In this document: piece after piece, positions 1 through 9,287 of the stretch
Position numbering within the stretch: the stretch's first letter is position 1
How the letters are laid out: each line of letters starts with the position of its first letter
Source of the DNA: Thiohalocapsa halophila
GTDB lineage: Bacteria > Pseudomonadota > Gammaproteobacteria > Chromatiales > Chromatiaceae
Length of the DNA stretch: 64,000 nt
Assembly: GCF_016583825.1 (NCBI RefSeq)
Contig: NZ_NRRV01000021.1
Location: 21,444 to 85,443, forward strand
Direction: 5' to 3'
Made by a program: the position numbers and the translations under genes
The notes under the pieces: model-generated
The model's input: the letters and a program-made list of their open reading frames with translations, nothing else
What the model was told of the DNA's origin: nothing
Database searches by the model: none

Positions 1-107
1 TAGGCCAACGCCGTGCTCCCGACCTGCCGCAGCACCATCAATGCGGTCAAACCGCACAGGATGGCCAGAGCGGCAGGGGCCGAGGACAGTAAACGAGGTC
101 GATTCAT
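1..107 (-). CDS. N-terminus of an unidentified secreted or membrane protein (partial)
   Basis: An ATG at 107 opens a frame that stays open to the left edge, giving about 35 residues. They begin MNRPRLLSSAPAALAILCGL and continue with a hydrophobic stretch, so this looks like a signal peptide or first membrane helix. The sequence just upstream (GTGGTGACA) is only a modest ribosome-binding site. It lies downstream of the exosortase A operon on the same strand, separated by about 218 bases, so it may be a late gene of that locus or a separate unit. Too little is visible to assign a family. Confidence 0.45.
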   Translation of the reverse strand, partial: MNRPRLLSSAPAALAILCGLTALMVLRQVGSTALA

Positions 108-325
108 TGTTGTCACCACAGCAAAACAGAAAGTCTCAGCAGCCAGTCTTGCCCACGCGCTAAACCCAGAGCAGCGGCAGAGCTAAGCGGCCCAGCGCCC
201 GAGCCGCCGGTCATCGCCCATCAGCCGAGACACTGCGGGGACTTAGGGTCTGCGTAAGCGCCCACTCGTCACGCTGCGCCGCCGCGCCGGCAGGCAGCGC
301 TCTGCCGCCGACGCGCGTTGCGACG
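108..325. other. Intergenic region with a small GC-rich hairpin
   Basis: No credible gene is seen here. About 20 bases past the O-ligase stop there is a hairpin with arms CGGCAG and CTGCCG (288-307). No T-run follows on the minus strand, so it is at best a weak terminator. The rest should hold the promoter or leader of the gene that starts at 107. Confidence 0.3.
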
Positions 326-1783
326 TTACAGTCGGTGGTACCAGTCCTTGCCGAGGGCGATCGCTTCCTTGATGGTGGGCAACGCCTTCATGCGCGCCGG
401 CGCCGCCACCGGCTTCGGAGCTCGCCCCGCTGTTCTCGCCGACGGAGAGCTTTGCATCACGGCCGCCAGCCCGGAAGACAATGCCGGCTGCAAATGGGGC
501 GGCGTCATCGCTCCGCCTTGTTTCTTTTCCGGCGCGGTCACCGGCAGCTCTTGCTTGAGAACCACCGTCATGCCCACAACGATCGCAACCAGGGCATAAT
601 AGAAATTGAAATAGGCCAAGCCTAGAAACGCCCCGCTCACTGCATAGCCAATGAGGGCCACTTGCATCATCCTTGCGAGCATGTTCATCCACTGCAAATC
701 CGCTATACGGCGCGTCCTGCGGATAATGCGACCGCAGGCCAGCAGGCTGAAAATGCCGATCAGCAGGAACAACGTCAAGCCAATGAATCCATGCTCCGCC
801 ATGGTTTCGAAGTAGATGCTGTGGGCGTCGGTTCGGCGGCCGCCCACTTCCGGAAGATACATAAGATAGGTCGCGGGCTTGAAGGTCTCGAAGCCGCCCC
901 CGAAAGGCCGATTCAGGGCCAGGTTGAACGCCATCTCCCACGCCTTGATTCGGCCCATTGCAGAGCCATCCTCTTCGTAGGTGGCAATGGTCCCCATGCG
1001 TTCATGCCAATCCGGAGGCATAAATGTGAATACTACAGTGCCCAGGACGGCCGCCAGAATGAAAAAGCCGAATTTGTTCTTGCTTTTCCAAACCAAATAC
1101 AGGCCCATTGCGGTGACGCCAACGAATGCCCCGCGCGACTGTGTGCCGAAGATTGCAAAGACGCAGAGTACGATACCGATCAACAGGCCTAGCTTGACGA
1201 GTCGGTAGGGTACGATGCTGCGTAAAAAGAAAAGCAGCGGAATGGTCATGATCAGCGCGAGGCCGACCTCGTTGTTGCCCCCGATAAAGCTGCCCGGCGG
1301 ACCCCAAACGCGAAAGTTACCACCCTTCAGAATCGTAAACAGGCCGCCTTTGAATCCGTAATAGCCGATAGACAGTGCAGCGACGGTCGTCAGAGCGATG
1401 ATCCGCTCCTTGGAATTCAGCACCAAGATGGCCACGAAAGTGGTGAGCATGATCTTCCAGACCTTATCCCATTGCCACCAAGCCAGGTTCGGATAGAGGC
1501 TAAAGACCGTGGTTACCAGCATCCAAACCCAGAACAGCCCGAGCGTGACGGTAATCGGCGTCACGGGCAGTTGTTTCGGCTCATTGCGGGCGATGAGCAA
1601 GCTACTCAGCATCGCCAGCGCAATGATCTGCGCAAAGGGCTGGTTGGTCAGGGTCCAGCTGATACGATGGGGATTCATCAACGCCAGCCAGTACCAGACC
1701 AGCACGCCGATGAAGGGCTTCATGTAAATGAAGGGGATCGATCCGTAGATCGTCACCAGCAGAAAGATGTCGCGCAGTCCCAT
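326..1783 (-). CDS. O-antigen ligase/polymerase-like protein, exosortase A-associated
   Basis: A 485-residue polytopic inner-membrane protein of the Wzy/WaaL (O-antigen ligase) superfamily, the version found with exosortase A loci (putative O-glycosylation ligase). About ten hydrophobic segments are visible. The N-terminal signature MNPHRISW lies near residue 36. The large periplasmic loop, roughly residues 275-345, carries the conserved GRIKAWEMA and DAHSIYFE stretches seen in Wzy_C domains. It probably polymerises or transfers the lipid-linked polysaccharide made by the preceding enzymes. The ATG at 1783 lies 5 bases after the PaaK-like gene, so it is the last clear gene of the operon. Ligase versus polymerase cannot be decided from sequence. 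The C-terminal ~70 residues are proline/alanine-rich and probably cytoplasmic. Confidence 0.85.
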   Translation of the reverse strand: MGLRDIFLLVTIYGSIPFIYMKPFIGVLVWYWLALMNPHRISWTLTNQPFAQIIALAMLSSLLIARNEPKQLPVTPITVTLGLFWVWMLVTTVFSLYPNLAWWQWDKVWKIMLTTFVAILVLNSKERIIALTTVAALSIGYYGFKGGLFTILKGGNFRVWGPPGSFIGGNNEVGLALIMTIPLLFFLRSIVPYRLVKLGLLIGIVLCVFAIFGTQSRGAFVGVTAMGLYLVWKSKNKFGFFILAAVLGTVVFTFMPPDWHERMGTIATYEEDGSAMGRIKAWEMAFNLALNRPFGGGFETFKPATYLMYLPEVGGRRTDAHSIYFETMAEHGFIGLTLFLLIGIFSLLACGRIIRRTRRIADLQWMNMLARMMQVALIGYAVSGAFLGLAYFNFYYALVAIVVGMTVVLKQELPVTAPEKKQGGAMTPPHLQPALSSGLAAVMQSSPSARTAGRAPKPVAAPARMKALPTIKEAIALGKDWYHRL

Positions 1784-1788
1784 GACGC

Positions 1789-3180
1789 TCAGGTGCGACT
1801 TATGGCGGCAGCTGCCGGCGCCGCGCCGGGCGCTTGGGCGCGGCTAACGACATAACGGTACTTGCCGGATGGCTCGCGCGGGATTTCGGACACCCGCTCG
1901 ATGTTGACCCGTACGTCGGCGCCGAGTCGCCGTCGGAATTGGGCCATTATTTCAGCCGCTAGGCCCTCCGGCAGCGGCTCGGCGGTACTCACCAGCACGC
2001 GTGTGTGGCTCAATGATTCTTGCACGATCTTGAACTGATGGATCGCCGGTATGTCCCGCAGCACATAAATGAGTGCAAGCCCATGCATGACTGTGCCGTC
2101 GGCGGCGATGATGAAATCTGTACTGCGTCCGTCGAGGCGCCTTAGCACCGGAAGGCCGCGTCCGCAGGGGCAGGGCTCGGGGTCCAGAGCACCGACATCG
2201 CCCGTGCGGTAGCGGATGAACGGGAAATCCCCAGTCGCCAAATGGGTGACCACGATCTCCCCCGACTCCCCGGGGGCCACCGCCTCTCCGTCTGCGTCGA
2301 CGATCTCCACGACGATATCCTCGGCGGTGATGTGCAGCCGGCCCGCGGGACAGGCATGCGCGATAAAGCCGGCGTCGCGTCCGCCGTAGCCATTGGCGAC
2401 GGGACAGCCGAAGACCCGCTCGATACACTCGCGCTGGTGGTCATAGAGCCGCTCCGAGGTCACGAAGGCAGCCCGGATATCAAGATCGTCGAGGCGCATG
2501 CCGGATTGCTCCGCATGATCCGCGATCAACGCCAGTGACGAGGGGTAGCCGAAGAGCATACGCGGGCGAAAGCGTCGGATCTCGCCAACGAAACGTGTCA
2601 GATTCTCTGGTGACAGCTCGAAGGCCGGCAGCAGACGCGTGCGCAACAGCCCATCGCGCAGCGCTCGGATCCTATCCTGGGCACCGAGCTCGATGGGGGA
2701 GCCCCAGACGACGATTTCAGGGTCGCCGATATCGACACCCCACCAGCGTGTCGCCCGCCATTTGGCGGCGACGTCATGGGCGACGCGCTCCTTGCCGATG
2801 AAGAAGACCAGCGGCTCCCCGGACGACCCGCCGGTGTTGAAGCGCGCGAGCCCTGTAGCGCCCCGGGCCTTGAGCGCCTCTGTGTTGGAGCGGATGCCCG
2901 CCTTGTCGAGCAACGGCAGCCGCTGCAAGCCTGCGAGGTCCTGTACCTGCGTCGGCTCGAGTCCATGGCTGTCGAGCAGGGCTCGAACATAGGGCACACG
3001 GGCATAAGCATCACGGACGAAGGCAGCAAGCCGCTCGCGCTGATACTCGGCGAGCGCGTCGGGACCCAGCCACTGGGTGCGCTCCAGCTCCCGGCGCACC
3101 GCCACCGTGCGGTGGCCCTTGGCGAGCTCGTGCAGCGGAAAGAGGACGGTGCTCGCAAAGCGGGTGTAGAGATCGCGCAT
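1789..3180 (-). CDS. PaaK/CapK-like adenylate-forming enzyme of the polysaccharide locus
   Basis: A 463-residue protein of the phenylacetate-CoA ligase (PaaK)/CapK branch of AMP-forming enzymes. The phosphate-binding loop is NTGGSSGEPL (residues 115-124). Further conserved parts are FGYPSSLALIADHA, a substrate/adenylate segment with NGYGGRDAGFIA, and IRYRTGDVG. A Cys-rich patch CPCGRG is also present. CapK-like proteins occur in many capsule and exopolysaccharide clusters, where they probably activate an acyl or amino acid substituent; the substrate here is unknown. Its ATG overlaps the stop of the upstream glycosyltransferase by one base (TGATG), indicating translational coupling. Confidence 0.83.
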   Translation of the reverse strand: MRDLYTRFASTVLFPLHELAKGHRTVAVRRELERTQWLGPDALAEYQRERLAAFVRDAYARVPYVRALLDSHGLEPTQVQDLAGLQRLPLLDKAGIRSNTEALKARGATGLARFNTGGSSGEPLVFFIGKERVAHDVAAKWRATRWWGVDIGDPEIVVWGSPIELGAQDRIRALRDGLLRTRLLPAFELSPENLTRFVGEIRRFRPRMLFGYPSSLALIADHAEQSGMRLDDLDIRAAFVTSERLYDHQRECIERVFGCPVANGYGGRDAGFIAHACPAGRLHITAEDIVVEIVDADGEAVAPGESGEIVVTHLATGDFPFIRYRTGDVGALDPEPCPCGRGLPVLRRLDGRSTDFIIAADGTVMHGLALIYVLRDIPAIHQFKIVQESLSHTRVLVSTAEPLPEGLAAEIMAQFRRRLGADVRVNIERVSEIPREPSGKYRYVVSRAQAPGAAPAAAAISRT

Positions 3181-4439
3181 CAGCGCACCGGCTCACCATC
3201 GCTCAGAGCCGCCGCGTCGGACACCGGCGTGCCAAGCAAAGGGGCATAGACATCCCGGTAGCGGGCGACGCTGCGCGGCCATGTGCGCTCCTCCTCCACG
3301 AAGCGCCGAGCGGCATCGCGCTGTACAGCCCAGCCCTTGCGATCACGCAACAGCGCCGACACAGCGTCGGCGAGGGCCCCCGCATCGCCGGCACCAAAGA
3401 GCCGGCCGTTGCTGCCGTCGCGGATCAGCTCGCGGTGCCCGCCGACGTCGGAGGCCAGCACCAGCTTGCCTTGCGCCATGGCCTCCAATGGCTTCAGCGG
3501 GGTGACCAGCTCCGTCAGGCGCATGGACCGCCGTGGATACACCAGAACGTCCACCAGGCTGTAGTAGCGGTGCACTTCGTCATGGGGAACACGGCCCGTG
3601 AAATGCACTCGCTCGCTCACGCCGAGCGCCACTGCCAGGGACCGTAGACCTGCCTCTTGGGGCCCGCCGCCGACCAGCAATAGGTGCGGCACTGGGCTGT
3701 TCGTGGAGGCTTTCGACAAGTGAGCCATGGCTTCGACGGCGAGATCCAGACCCTCATAGGCATAGAAGGAGCCGATGAAGCCGAGCACCGGTGCGTCATC
3801 GAGCCCAAGCTCATCCGCCAGTGCTAGGTCTTTGGGCACATCGACGCCGAAGCGCTCGGCATCCACGGCATTCGGGATCACCGTCAGCTTCTCCGGCGCA
3901 ATGCCCCGGCCCTGGATATCCTTGCGCAGGCCCTCGCAAATACAGGTGACGGCATCGGCGCGCCGGAGCACATGAGTCTCCAGGGCTCGGGTCAGCCGAT
4001 AGCGCAGGCCGCCCTCACGGCTGGTGCCGTGGTCTGCGGCGGCATCCTCCCAGAAGGCACGACACTCGTAGACCACCGGCAGACCGCGCCGGCGACCGAC
4101 GCGCAGCGCCGCCAAGCCGTTCAGCGCCGGGGAGTGGGCGTGCAGCAGATCGGGCCGCTCCGCCGTCACCGCGGCGTCCAGGCGCTGCGCGAGGTCCTCG
4201 ATGATCCGCCACTGATTGACCATGGGCAGTCGGCCCGCGGCGCCCGCCGGCGGCGGCGTACGGTGGAAGCGCAGGCCGTCGATGGTCTCCAGCGCAGCAC
4301 TGCTCGCACCCTGCTTGCCGGAGGTGATCTGCACCGTGTCCCAGCCGAGTGCGGCCTGCTGCTCCAGGATCGCCCGGGTGCGGAAGGTGTAGCCACTGTG
4401 CAGCGGGATGGAATGATCCAGGATGTGCAGGATCTTCAT
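3180..4439 (-). CDS. GT4-type glycosyltransferase, exosortase A-associated
   Basis: A 419-residue GT-B glycosyltransferase of family GT4. The N-terminus MKILHILDHSIPLHSGYTFR is characteristic of the exosortase A-associated glycosyltransferase group. The C-terminal donor domain has GFIGSFYAYEGLDLAVEA, followed by the E-x7-E region TPLKPLEAMAQGKLVLASDV. I start it at 4439 because GGAGG stands about 8 bases upstream and the upstream amidotransferase stop is one base away. A longer frame from 4457 would overlap that gene without a ribosome site. It should add a sugar to the lipid-linked precursor on the cytoplasmic face; donor and acceptor are unknown. Confidence 0.87.
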   Translation of the reverse strand: MKILHILDHSIPLHSGYTFRTRAILEQQAALGWDTVQITSGKQGASSAALETIDGLRFHRTPPPAGAAGRLPMVNQWRIIEDLAQRLDAAVTAERPDLLHAHSPALNGLAALRVGRRRGLPVVYECRAFWEDAAADHGTSREGGLRYRLTRALETHVLRRADAVTCICEGLRKDIQGRGIAPEKLTVIPNAVDAERFGVDVPKDLALADELGLDDAPVLGFIGSFYAYEGLDLAVEAMAHLSKASTNSPVPHLLLVGGGPQEAGLRSLAVALGVSERVHFTGRVPHDEVHRYYSLVDVLVYPRRSMRLTELVTPLKPLEAMAQGKLVLASDVGGHRELIRDGSNGRLFGAGDAGALADAVSALLRDRKGWAVQRDAARRFVEEERTWPRSVARYRDVYAPLLGTPVSDAAALSDGEPVR

Positions 4440-4440
4440 C

Positions 4441-6372
4441 TCACGCCGCCTCCGCACGCGCCGGTGCTGCCGCGTCCTCGCGCTTCAGGAAGGCCTCGAA
4501 CATCAGCAGACTCCAGAGGGCGGCGCTGTAATCACGCCGGCCGGCGTCATGCGTATCCAGCAGATGGTGCAGGAAACCGCGGTCGAAGTACCCGCTATCG
4601 GCAAGCCGCGGGCCGAGCAGGGCCGAGCGCACCCGTTCGCGCAGCGGCCCGCGGAACCACCCCGCCAGGGGTACCGCAAAGCCCATCTTAGGGCGATAGA
4701 GCAGGTCCGCGGGCAGGTGCGGTTGCAAGGCCGACTTCAGCAGATGCTTGCCCTCGCGGCCCTGCAGTTTGAGCTCGGGCGGCAGCCCGGACATCCATTC
4801 CACCAGCTCATGATCCAGCAGCGGGACACGTACTTCCAGCGCATGCGCCATACTGGCCCGGTCCACCTTGGTGAGGATGTCGTCCACCAGATAGGTCTTC
4901 ATGTCCAGGTACTGCACCAGGGACAGTGGGTGATCGGTGGGGCTGGCTGCGGCGTGGCGGTGCAGCACTTCTGCGGCATGGTAACCGTCCAGCCGACGTT
5001 CGAAGGCCGAGCTGAACAGCCGTCCGCGCAGATTGTCGTCCAGTACGGCGATGATGTTGAAGTACCCGCTCACCGCATCCCGCGCCAGGGCCTGGAAGGT
5101 CGCCCGGGCGCGCAGGAACCTCGGCGCGCTGTAGAGCGGCGGATAGGCACGCCCGAGGGGCCCGAACAGCAATCGCCGTGCAGCCAGGGGCAGCAGGGCG
5201 CGTAGGCGCTGCTCATCGAGGTGCCAGCGGTAGCGCTTGTAGCCGGCGAGATTCTCGTCGCCGCCGTCGCCGGAGAGCGCCACGGTCACCTGCTGGCGCG
5301 CCAGGGCGCAGACTAGGTAGGTCGGCAGCGCCGAGCTGTCGGCATAGGGCTCGTCGTAAAGCGCGGCCAGGGTGTCGAGCAGGTCGAAGCGGTCCGGGTC
5401 CAGCTGCTCGGTGCGGTGTGCCGTGCCATAGCGCTGCGCCACCTGCTCGGCATAGCGGGCCTCGTTGAAGGCCGGGTCACCGAAGGCAATGGAGCAGGTA
5501 TTCACCGGCCCGCCGCCCTCGGCGCCCATGATCTGCGCCATCATCGCCACCACGGCGCTGGAGTCGACGCCGCCGGAGAGAAAGGCGCCGAGCGGTACCT
5601 CGGCGATGAGCCGCAAGCGCACGGCTTCGCGCAGGCGTGCCAAGAGCTCCTCACCGGCGGCGGCAGCGTCCGTGGCCTGAGCCGGCGCGAAGGGGATGTC
5701 CCACCACTGCCGGGGCTGCGGGCGCGGGCCGCCGCGGCGCACCAGCAGGCGATGCCCCGCCGCCAGCTTATGCACACCGGCATAGATGGTGCGGGGCTCC
5801 GGGATGTAGCCGAAGGCGAAATACTCCTCCACGGCCTCCGGCGCGAGCGTGCGCGGCAGTGCCGGATGCTGCTGGAGCGCCTTGAGCTCGGAGGCAAAAA
5901 TCAGACTGCCGTCCGCCAGCCAGGCGTAATGGAGTGGCTTGATGCCGAGCCGGTCCCGCGCTAGAAACAGCGTCTGCCGCGGCCGATCCCAGAGCGCGAA
6001 CGCGAACATGCCGCGAAAGCGCTCAAGGCATCGCTCGCCCCATTCCTCCCAGGCATGGACGATGACCTCGGTATCGCTGTGGGTGCGGAAGCGATGCCCG
6101 CGAGCGGCGAGCTCCGCCGCCAGCGGTTGAAAGTTATAGATCTCGCCGTTGTAGACAACGACGATGCTCTCGTCCTCGTTGAACAGCGGCTGGCGGCCGC
6201 CGGCGAGGTCGATAATGGAAAGCCGGCGATGCCCAAGCCCGATGCCGGGCTCGAAGTGAAGACCATGCTCGTCCGGCCCCCGGTGGGCCTGGATGTCATT
6301 CATCCGGCGCAGCAGCTGCGCCGAGACCCCGGCACCGGGCTCGCCGGAGAGAATACCGGTGATCGCGCACAT
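4441..6372 (-). CDS. Asparagine synthase-like amidotransferase 1, exosortase A-associated
   Basis: A 643-residue AsnB-type protein with an N-terminal class II glutamine amidotransferase domain. The nucleophile is Cys2 in MCAITGILSG, and RLSIIDLAGGRQP and YNGEIYNF follow. The C-terminal asparagine-synthase ATP pyrophosphatase domain has the P-loop LSGGVDSSAVV near residue 265 and SGDGGDENLAGY further on. In exosortase A loci this family is thought to amidate a sugar acid or peptide-like substituent of the polysaccharide rather than make free asparagine; that is family context, not proven here. All catalytic motifs look intact. It is followed after one base by a glycosyltransferase gene and preceded by xrtA with a 50-base gap. 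Confidence 0.87.
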   Translation of the reverse strand: MCAITGILSGEPGAGVSAQLLRRMNDIQAHRGPDEHGLHFEPGIGLGHRRLSIIDLAGGRQPLFNEDESIVVVYNGEIYNFQPLAAELAARGHRFRTHSDTEVIVHAWEEWGERCLERFRGMFAFALWDRPRQTLFLARDRLGIKPLHYAWLADGSLIFASELKALQQHPALPRTLAPEAVEEYFAFGYIPEPRTIYAGVHKLAAGHRLLVRRGGPRPQPRQWWDIPFAPAQATDAAAAGEELLARLREAVRLRLIAEVPLGAFLSGGVDSSAVVAMMAQIMGAEGGGPVNTCSIAFGDPAFNEARYAEQVAQRYGTAHRTEQLDPDRFDLLDTLAALYDEPYADSSALPTYLVCALARQQVTVALSGDGGDENLAGYKRYRWHLDEQRLRALLPLAARRLLFGPLGRAYPPLYSAPRFLRARATFQALARDAVSGYFNIIAVLDDNLRGRLFSSAFERRLDGYHAAEVLHRHAAASPTDHPLSLVQYLDMKTYLVDDILTKVDRASMAHALEVRVPLLDHELVEWMSGLPPELKLQGREGKHLLKSALQPHLPADLLYRPKMGFAVPLAGWFRGPLRERVRSALLGPRLADSGYFDRGFLHHLLDTHDAGRRDYSAALWSLLMFEAFLKREDAAAPARAEAA

Positions 6373-6422
6373 CCCCCGCTCTTGCTCCTAGCCCGTCATG
6401 CAGAGCCGCGGCCCATGGGTGT

Positions 6423-8006
6423 TCAAGGTGTCGCTCGCAGTGAGCGCGATACCTCGGCCTCCATCGCCGGCAGCATGCTATCCAGGAAGGCAGTCAGCAC
6501 GTCCGCGGCGCGCTCCGGCTGCTCGTCATAGGGCGCCGCGACGGCTATCAAAGCCGCTTCACCGCGGTTTCCGGAGAGCCGCGATTTGGCTTCCAGCAGC
6601 TTGGCGACATAGGGATTGGCGGTGCGCTGGTTCCCCACCAGGTACCAGGTCCACACGAGCAGGCGCTCGCCGCGACGCGACGACAATAGATGCTGCTCCA
6701 AGGCCAGCTCAACCGGATCCAGGTCGACGCGGCGCCCGCGGACCATGGTGTCGCTCCAGACCGGATGCTCCTGCTCGATCATTACATTGGCCGAGGTGAC
6801 CAGCTCGGCACCCTGGCGCTGGGTGCGGTAGACACCGATATAGAGACCCACGGGCGCAGCGCCCGTCTCACCGGCTGCGCGGTAGAAGGCGTACAGGCTG
6901 CCGTCAGTGCCGAGGATCCGCGGGCGCCAGTCCCAGCCGTCGGCTCCCGGCTGTAGGCTCCAGCCCGGGGCTCGGGGGGGCTGCACGTCCACCGTCGCCA
7001 CCTCTGCGCCATGATCGGACAGCGCCCAGGCGGCGGCGGGCCAGAACAGCGCCGCCACGGCCATGACGCTCAGCAGACGCACCGAGGCCTTCGAGGTGAT
7101 GGGCTTGCGCTGCGTCGGCGACGGCTTGGGCAGCGGCGGCACCGGGTCGCGCCAAAGACTCCCGACGACGAACATAATCGTGATAATGATGCCAAAGAAG
7201 ACCCAGCCGTAGATCAAATGGTCGACGCCGACCGCGAGCTTCATGTCGCTCAGGTGGCCGATCATCACGATCATGTAGGCCCGGAAGCCGTTGGCGATGA
7301 TGGGCACGACAATCGAGAACAGCACGAACAGCAGCCGTTTCCACCAGCGGGTGTAGGTGAGATACGCGAACAGCACGCCCAGGGTGACGGACGCGATGAG
7401 ATAGCGCATGCCACTGCACGCCTCCACCACCGACCACTGGCCGCTCGGGATGGTAAAGAAGGTGCCTTCCCGGTAGACCGGGATGCCCGTCAGCTTCAGC
7501 ATGCCCACGGTGAAGTCGGCGGTGAAGTTCATCATGGGGTAGACGAGCCCTTCGCCCACGGGCACGCCGAAAAACAGAAACAGAATCGGGAAGGCCAGGT
7601 AACGCGCCACCCGATGCCCCAGCACCGCCCAGATAGCGGCCACCAGCAAGCCGACATAGGCGAACTGCTGCACCACCAGGGTGTCCACTAGGTAGCCGAG
7701 CAGCCAGCCGAAGCCGAGCGGCAGGAACAGCAGCAACGGCAGCGCACTCGGGCTGGGCGCCATCTGCTTCAGGCCGGCGCGTTTTTCCCACACCAGCCAG
7801 AGGCTGATCGGGATAATGAGATAGCCGTGGGCATAGGTCTCAGAGCGCTCCCAGATGGAGACAATGGACCAAGCGGTCTCGTAGAAGGCCAGCGTCACGA
7901 GCGCCACCGCAGCCAACAAAAGCAGCAGTCCCGGGCCCCATACGCGGAGCCAGCCGTGGGTGCTGTCGGACTCGTCGGCGCCGAGAATCGAAGTCTGCTC
8001 TGTCAT
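6423..8006 (-). CDS. xrtA: Exosortase A fused to an EpsI domain
   Basis: A 527-residue membrane protein. Residues 1-290 form an eight-helix exosortase. The proposed catalytic residues are Cys197 in EACSGMRY, Arg242 in ANGFRAY and His251 in IGHLSD. After about residue 310 comes a further membrane helix and a periplasmic EpsI-type domain (residues ~335-525). XrtA is the sorting transpeptidase for PEP-CTERM proteins, which need the co-encoded exopolysaccharide machinery. The frame starts at 8006, where ATG overlaps the TGA of the preceding glycosyltransferase (ATGA). EpsI fused to the exosortase is the normal arrangement for this subfamily. Confidence 0.93.
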   Translation of the reverse strand: MTEQTSILGADESDSTHGWLRVWGPGLLLLLAAVALVTLAFYETAWSIVSIWERSETYAHGYLIIPISLWLVWEKRAGLKQMAPSPSALPLLLFLPLGFGWLLGYLVDTLVVQQFAYVGLLVAAIWAVLGHRVARYLAFPILFLFFGVPVGEGLVYPMMNFTADFTVGMLKLTGIPVYREGTFFTIPSGQWSVVEACSGMRYLIASVTLGVLFAYLTYTRWWKRLLFVLFSIVVPIIANGFRAYMIVMIGHLSDMKLAVGVDHLIYGWVFFGIIITIMFVVGSLWRDPVPPLPKPSPTQRKPITSKASVRLLSVMAVAALFWPAAAWALSDHGAEVATVDVQPPRAPGWSLQPGADGWDWRPRILGTDGSLYAFYRAAGETGAAPVGLYIGVYRTQRQGAELVTSANVMIEQEHPVWSDTMVRGRRVDLDPVELALEQHLLSSRRGERLLVWTWYLVGNQRTANPYVAKLLEAKSRLSGNRGEAALIAVAAPYDEQPERAADVLTAFLDSMLPAMEAEVSRSLRATP

Positions 8007-9277
8007 GTCAGTGATACGTCAGGCTGCGCCGGCACGCGGTCGCCGGCCACTGCGTCGAGAAACTGTTCCGTCGCGCTGCGCCAATCATAGCGCGCCAAGA
8101 CCCGCGCCCGCGCCGCATCCCCCAAGCCGCCATGGTCACCGCGCATCAATGCCGCGAGCTGATCCGCCATCGCTGCCGGGTCATCTGCCACCAGTAACTG
8201 CCGTCCGGGTATGGCATCGATACCCTCTAGGCCCATGGAGGTGGTCACCACCGACCGCGCCATGGCCATCCCTTCCAGTACCTTGTTCTGGATGCCGCGG
8301 GCGATGCGCATCGGGGCCACGACGGCAGCCGCATGCTGCAAATAGGGCCGCACGTCGGCGACGCGTCCCGTGACGACGATATGCTCACCGGCGAGCGCCC
8401 GCACTTCCGGGCTCGGGCGGGCGCCGACGACGTAGAAGCGCGCGCCGGGCACCTTACGCTGGAGCAGCGGCCAAACGGCGGTCGCGAACCAGCGCACGGC
8501 GTCGACGTTGGCCCAGTAGTCCATGGCACCGGTGAAGACCACCGCCGGCACCGCGTCCGGGTAGGGGCTCCCGTGCTCCGGCGACGGCGCGAAAAACGCA
8601 TGGTCGACACCGTTTGAGATCGCCGCCACCGGCGCCGTGACCCCGCTCAGGCGACGAAACAGCGCCGCCTCGGGCGCGGAGACGAACAGACTCATGGAGC
8701 AGGCCCGGGCGGCCTGCGCATCGTGAGTGAGTAGTCGCCGCGCCTCACGGGCGTAGACCCAGCGCATGGGTCTGCGAGCTCGTTGGGCATACTGACGCCA
8801 TTTATCCGCATCCACATCGACGTAGTCGATAAGACGCCGTAGTGCAGCGGCTTCGGACACAAGCGCATATTGTGCCATCGCGGAGGAGAAGACGATGACC
8901 CGCGAGATGGGCCGACGCACCAGCAGATCCCGCGTCCAAGCGGCCATGCCCCGATCGCGATAGTAGGCCGTGGTGAGCGCCCCGCCGGTCAACAGCGCCG
9001 GCAGGCTGCGCAGACGCGCACGCAAGGGCGAGAGCGGGCGTAGGCAGACCTCGCCGCACAGGCTCTGCACACGCTCGGCATGCGCCCAGTCGCGGCCGTC
9101 GTCGACGAAAGCGCCCAAGTGGACCCGATACGTCGCCGCCAGCGCCTTCAGCCAGCGATAGGAGCGGATCTTGTCGCCCTTGTCCGGCGGATAGGGGATG
9201 CGGTGGCAGAGCAGTAGCACCTCACCATCCCGGCGCTCAGCCGGGGCCTTGTCGGCGGAGGCAGTTCCCTGCGTCAA
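8003..9277 (-). CDS. Glycosyltransferase, PEP-CTERM/exosortase A system (GT4-like)
   Basis: A GT-B glycosyltransferase whose N-terminal block VLLLCHRIPYPPDKGDKIRS is the hallmark of the sugar transferase found beside XrtA. The C-terminal half has VVFTGAMDYWANVDAV and the donor-site stretch RIARGIQNKVLEGMAMARSV. The start is uncertain: the longest frame opens with TTG at 9319, inside the upstream gene. I prefer the TTG at 9277, which has GAGGG 7 bases upstream and follows the FemAB stop closely (424 residues). A GTG at the start of VLLLCHR is also possible. The stop overlaps xrtA by ATGA. Confidence 0.85.
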   Translation of the reverse strand: MTQGTASADKAPAERRDGEVLLLCHRIPYPPDKGDKIRSYRWLKALAATYRVHLGAFVDDGRDWAHAERVQSLCGEVCLRPLSPLRARLRSLPALLTGGALTTAYYRDRGMAAWTRDLLVRRPISRVIVFSSAMAQYALVSEAAALRRLIDYVDVDADKWRQYAQRARRPMRWVYAREARRLLTHDAQAARACSMSLFVSAPEAALFRRLSGVTAPVAAISNGVDHAFFAPSPEHGSPYPDAVPAVVFTGAMDYWANVDAVRWFATAVWPLLQRKVPGARFYVVGARPSPEVRALAGEHIVVTGRVADVRPYLQHAAAVVAPMRIARGIQNKVLEGMAMARSVVTTSMGLEGIDAIPGRQLLVADDPAAMADQLAALMRGDHGGLGDAARARVLARYDWRSATEQFLDAVAGDRVPAQPDVSLT

Positions 9278-9287
9278 AATGCAGCCC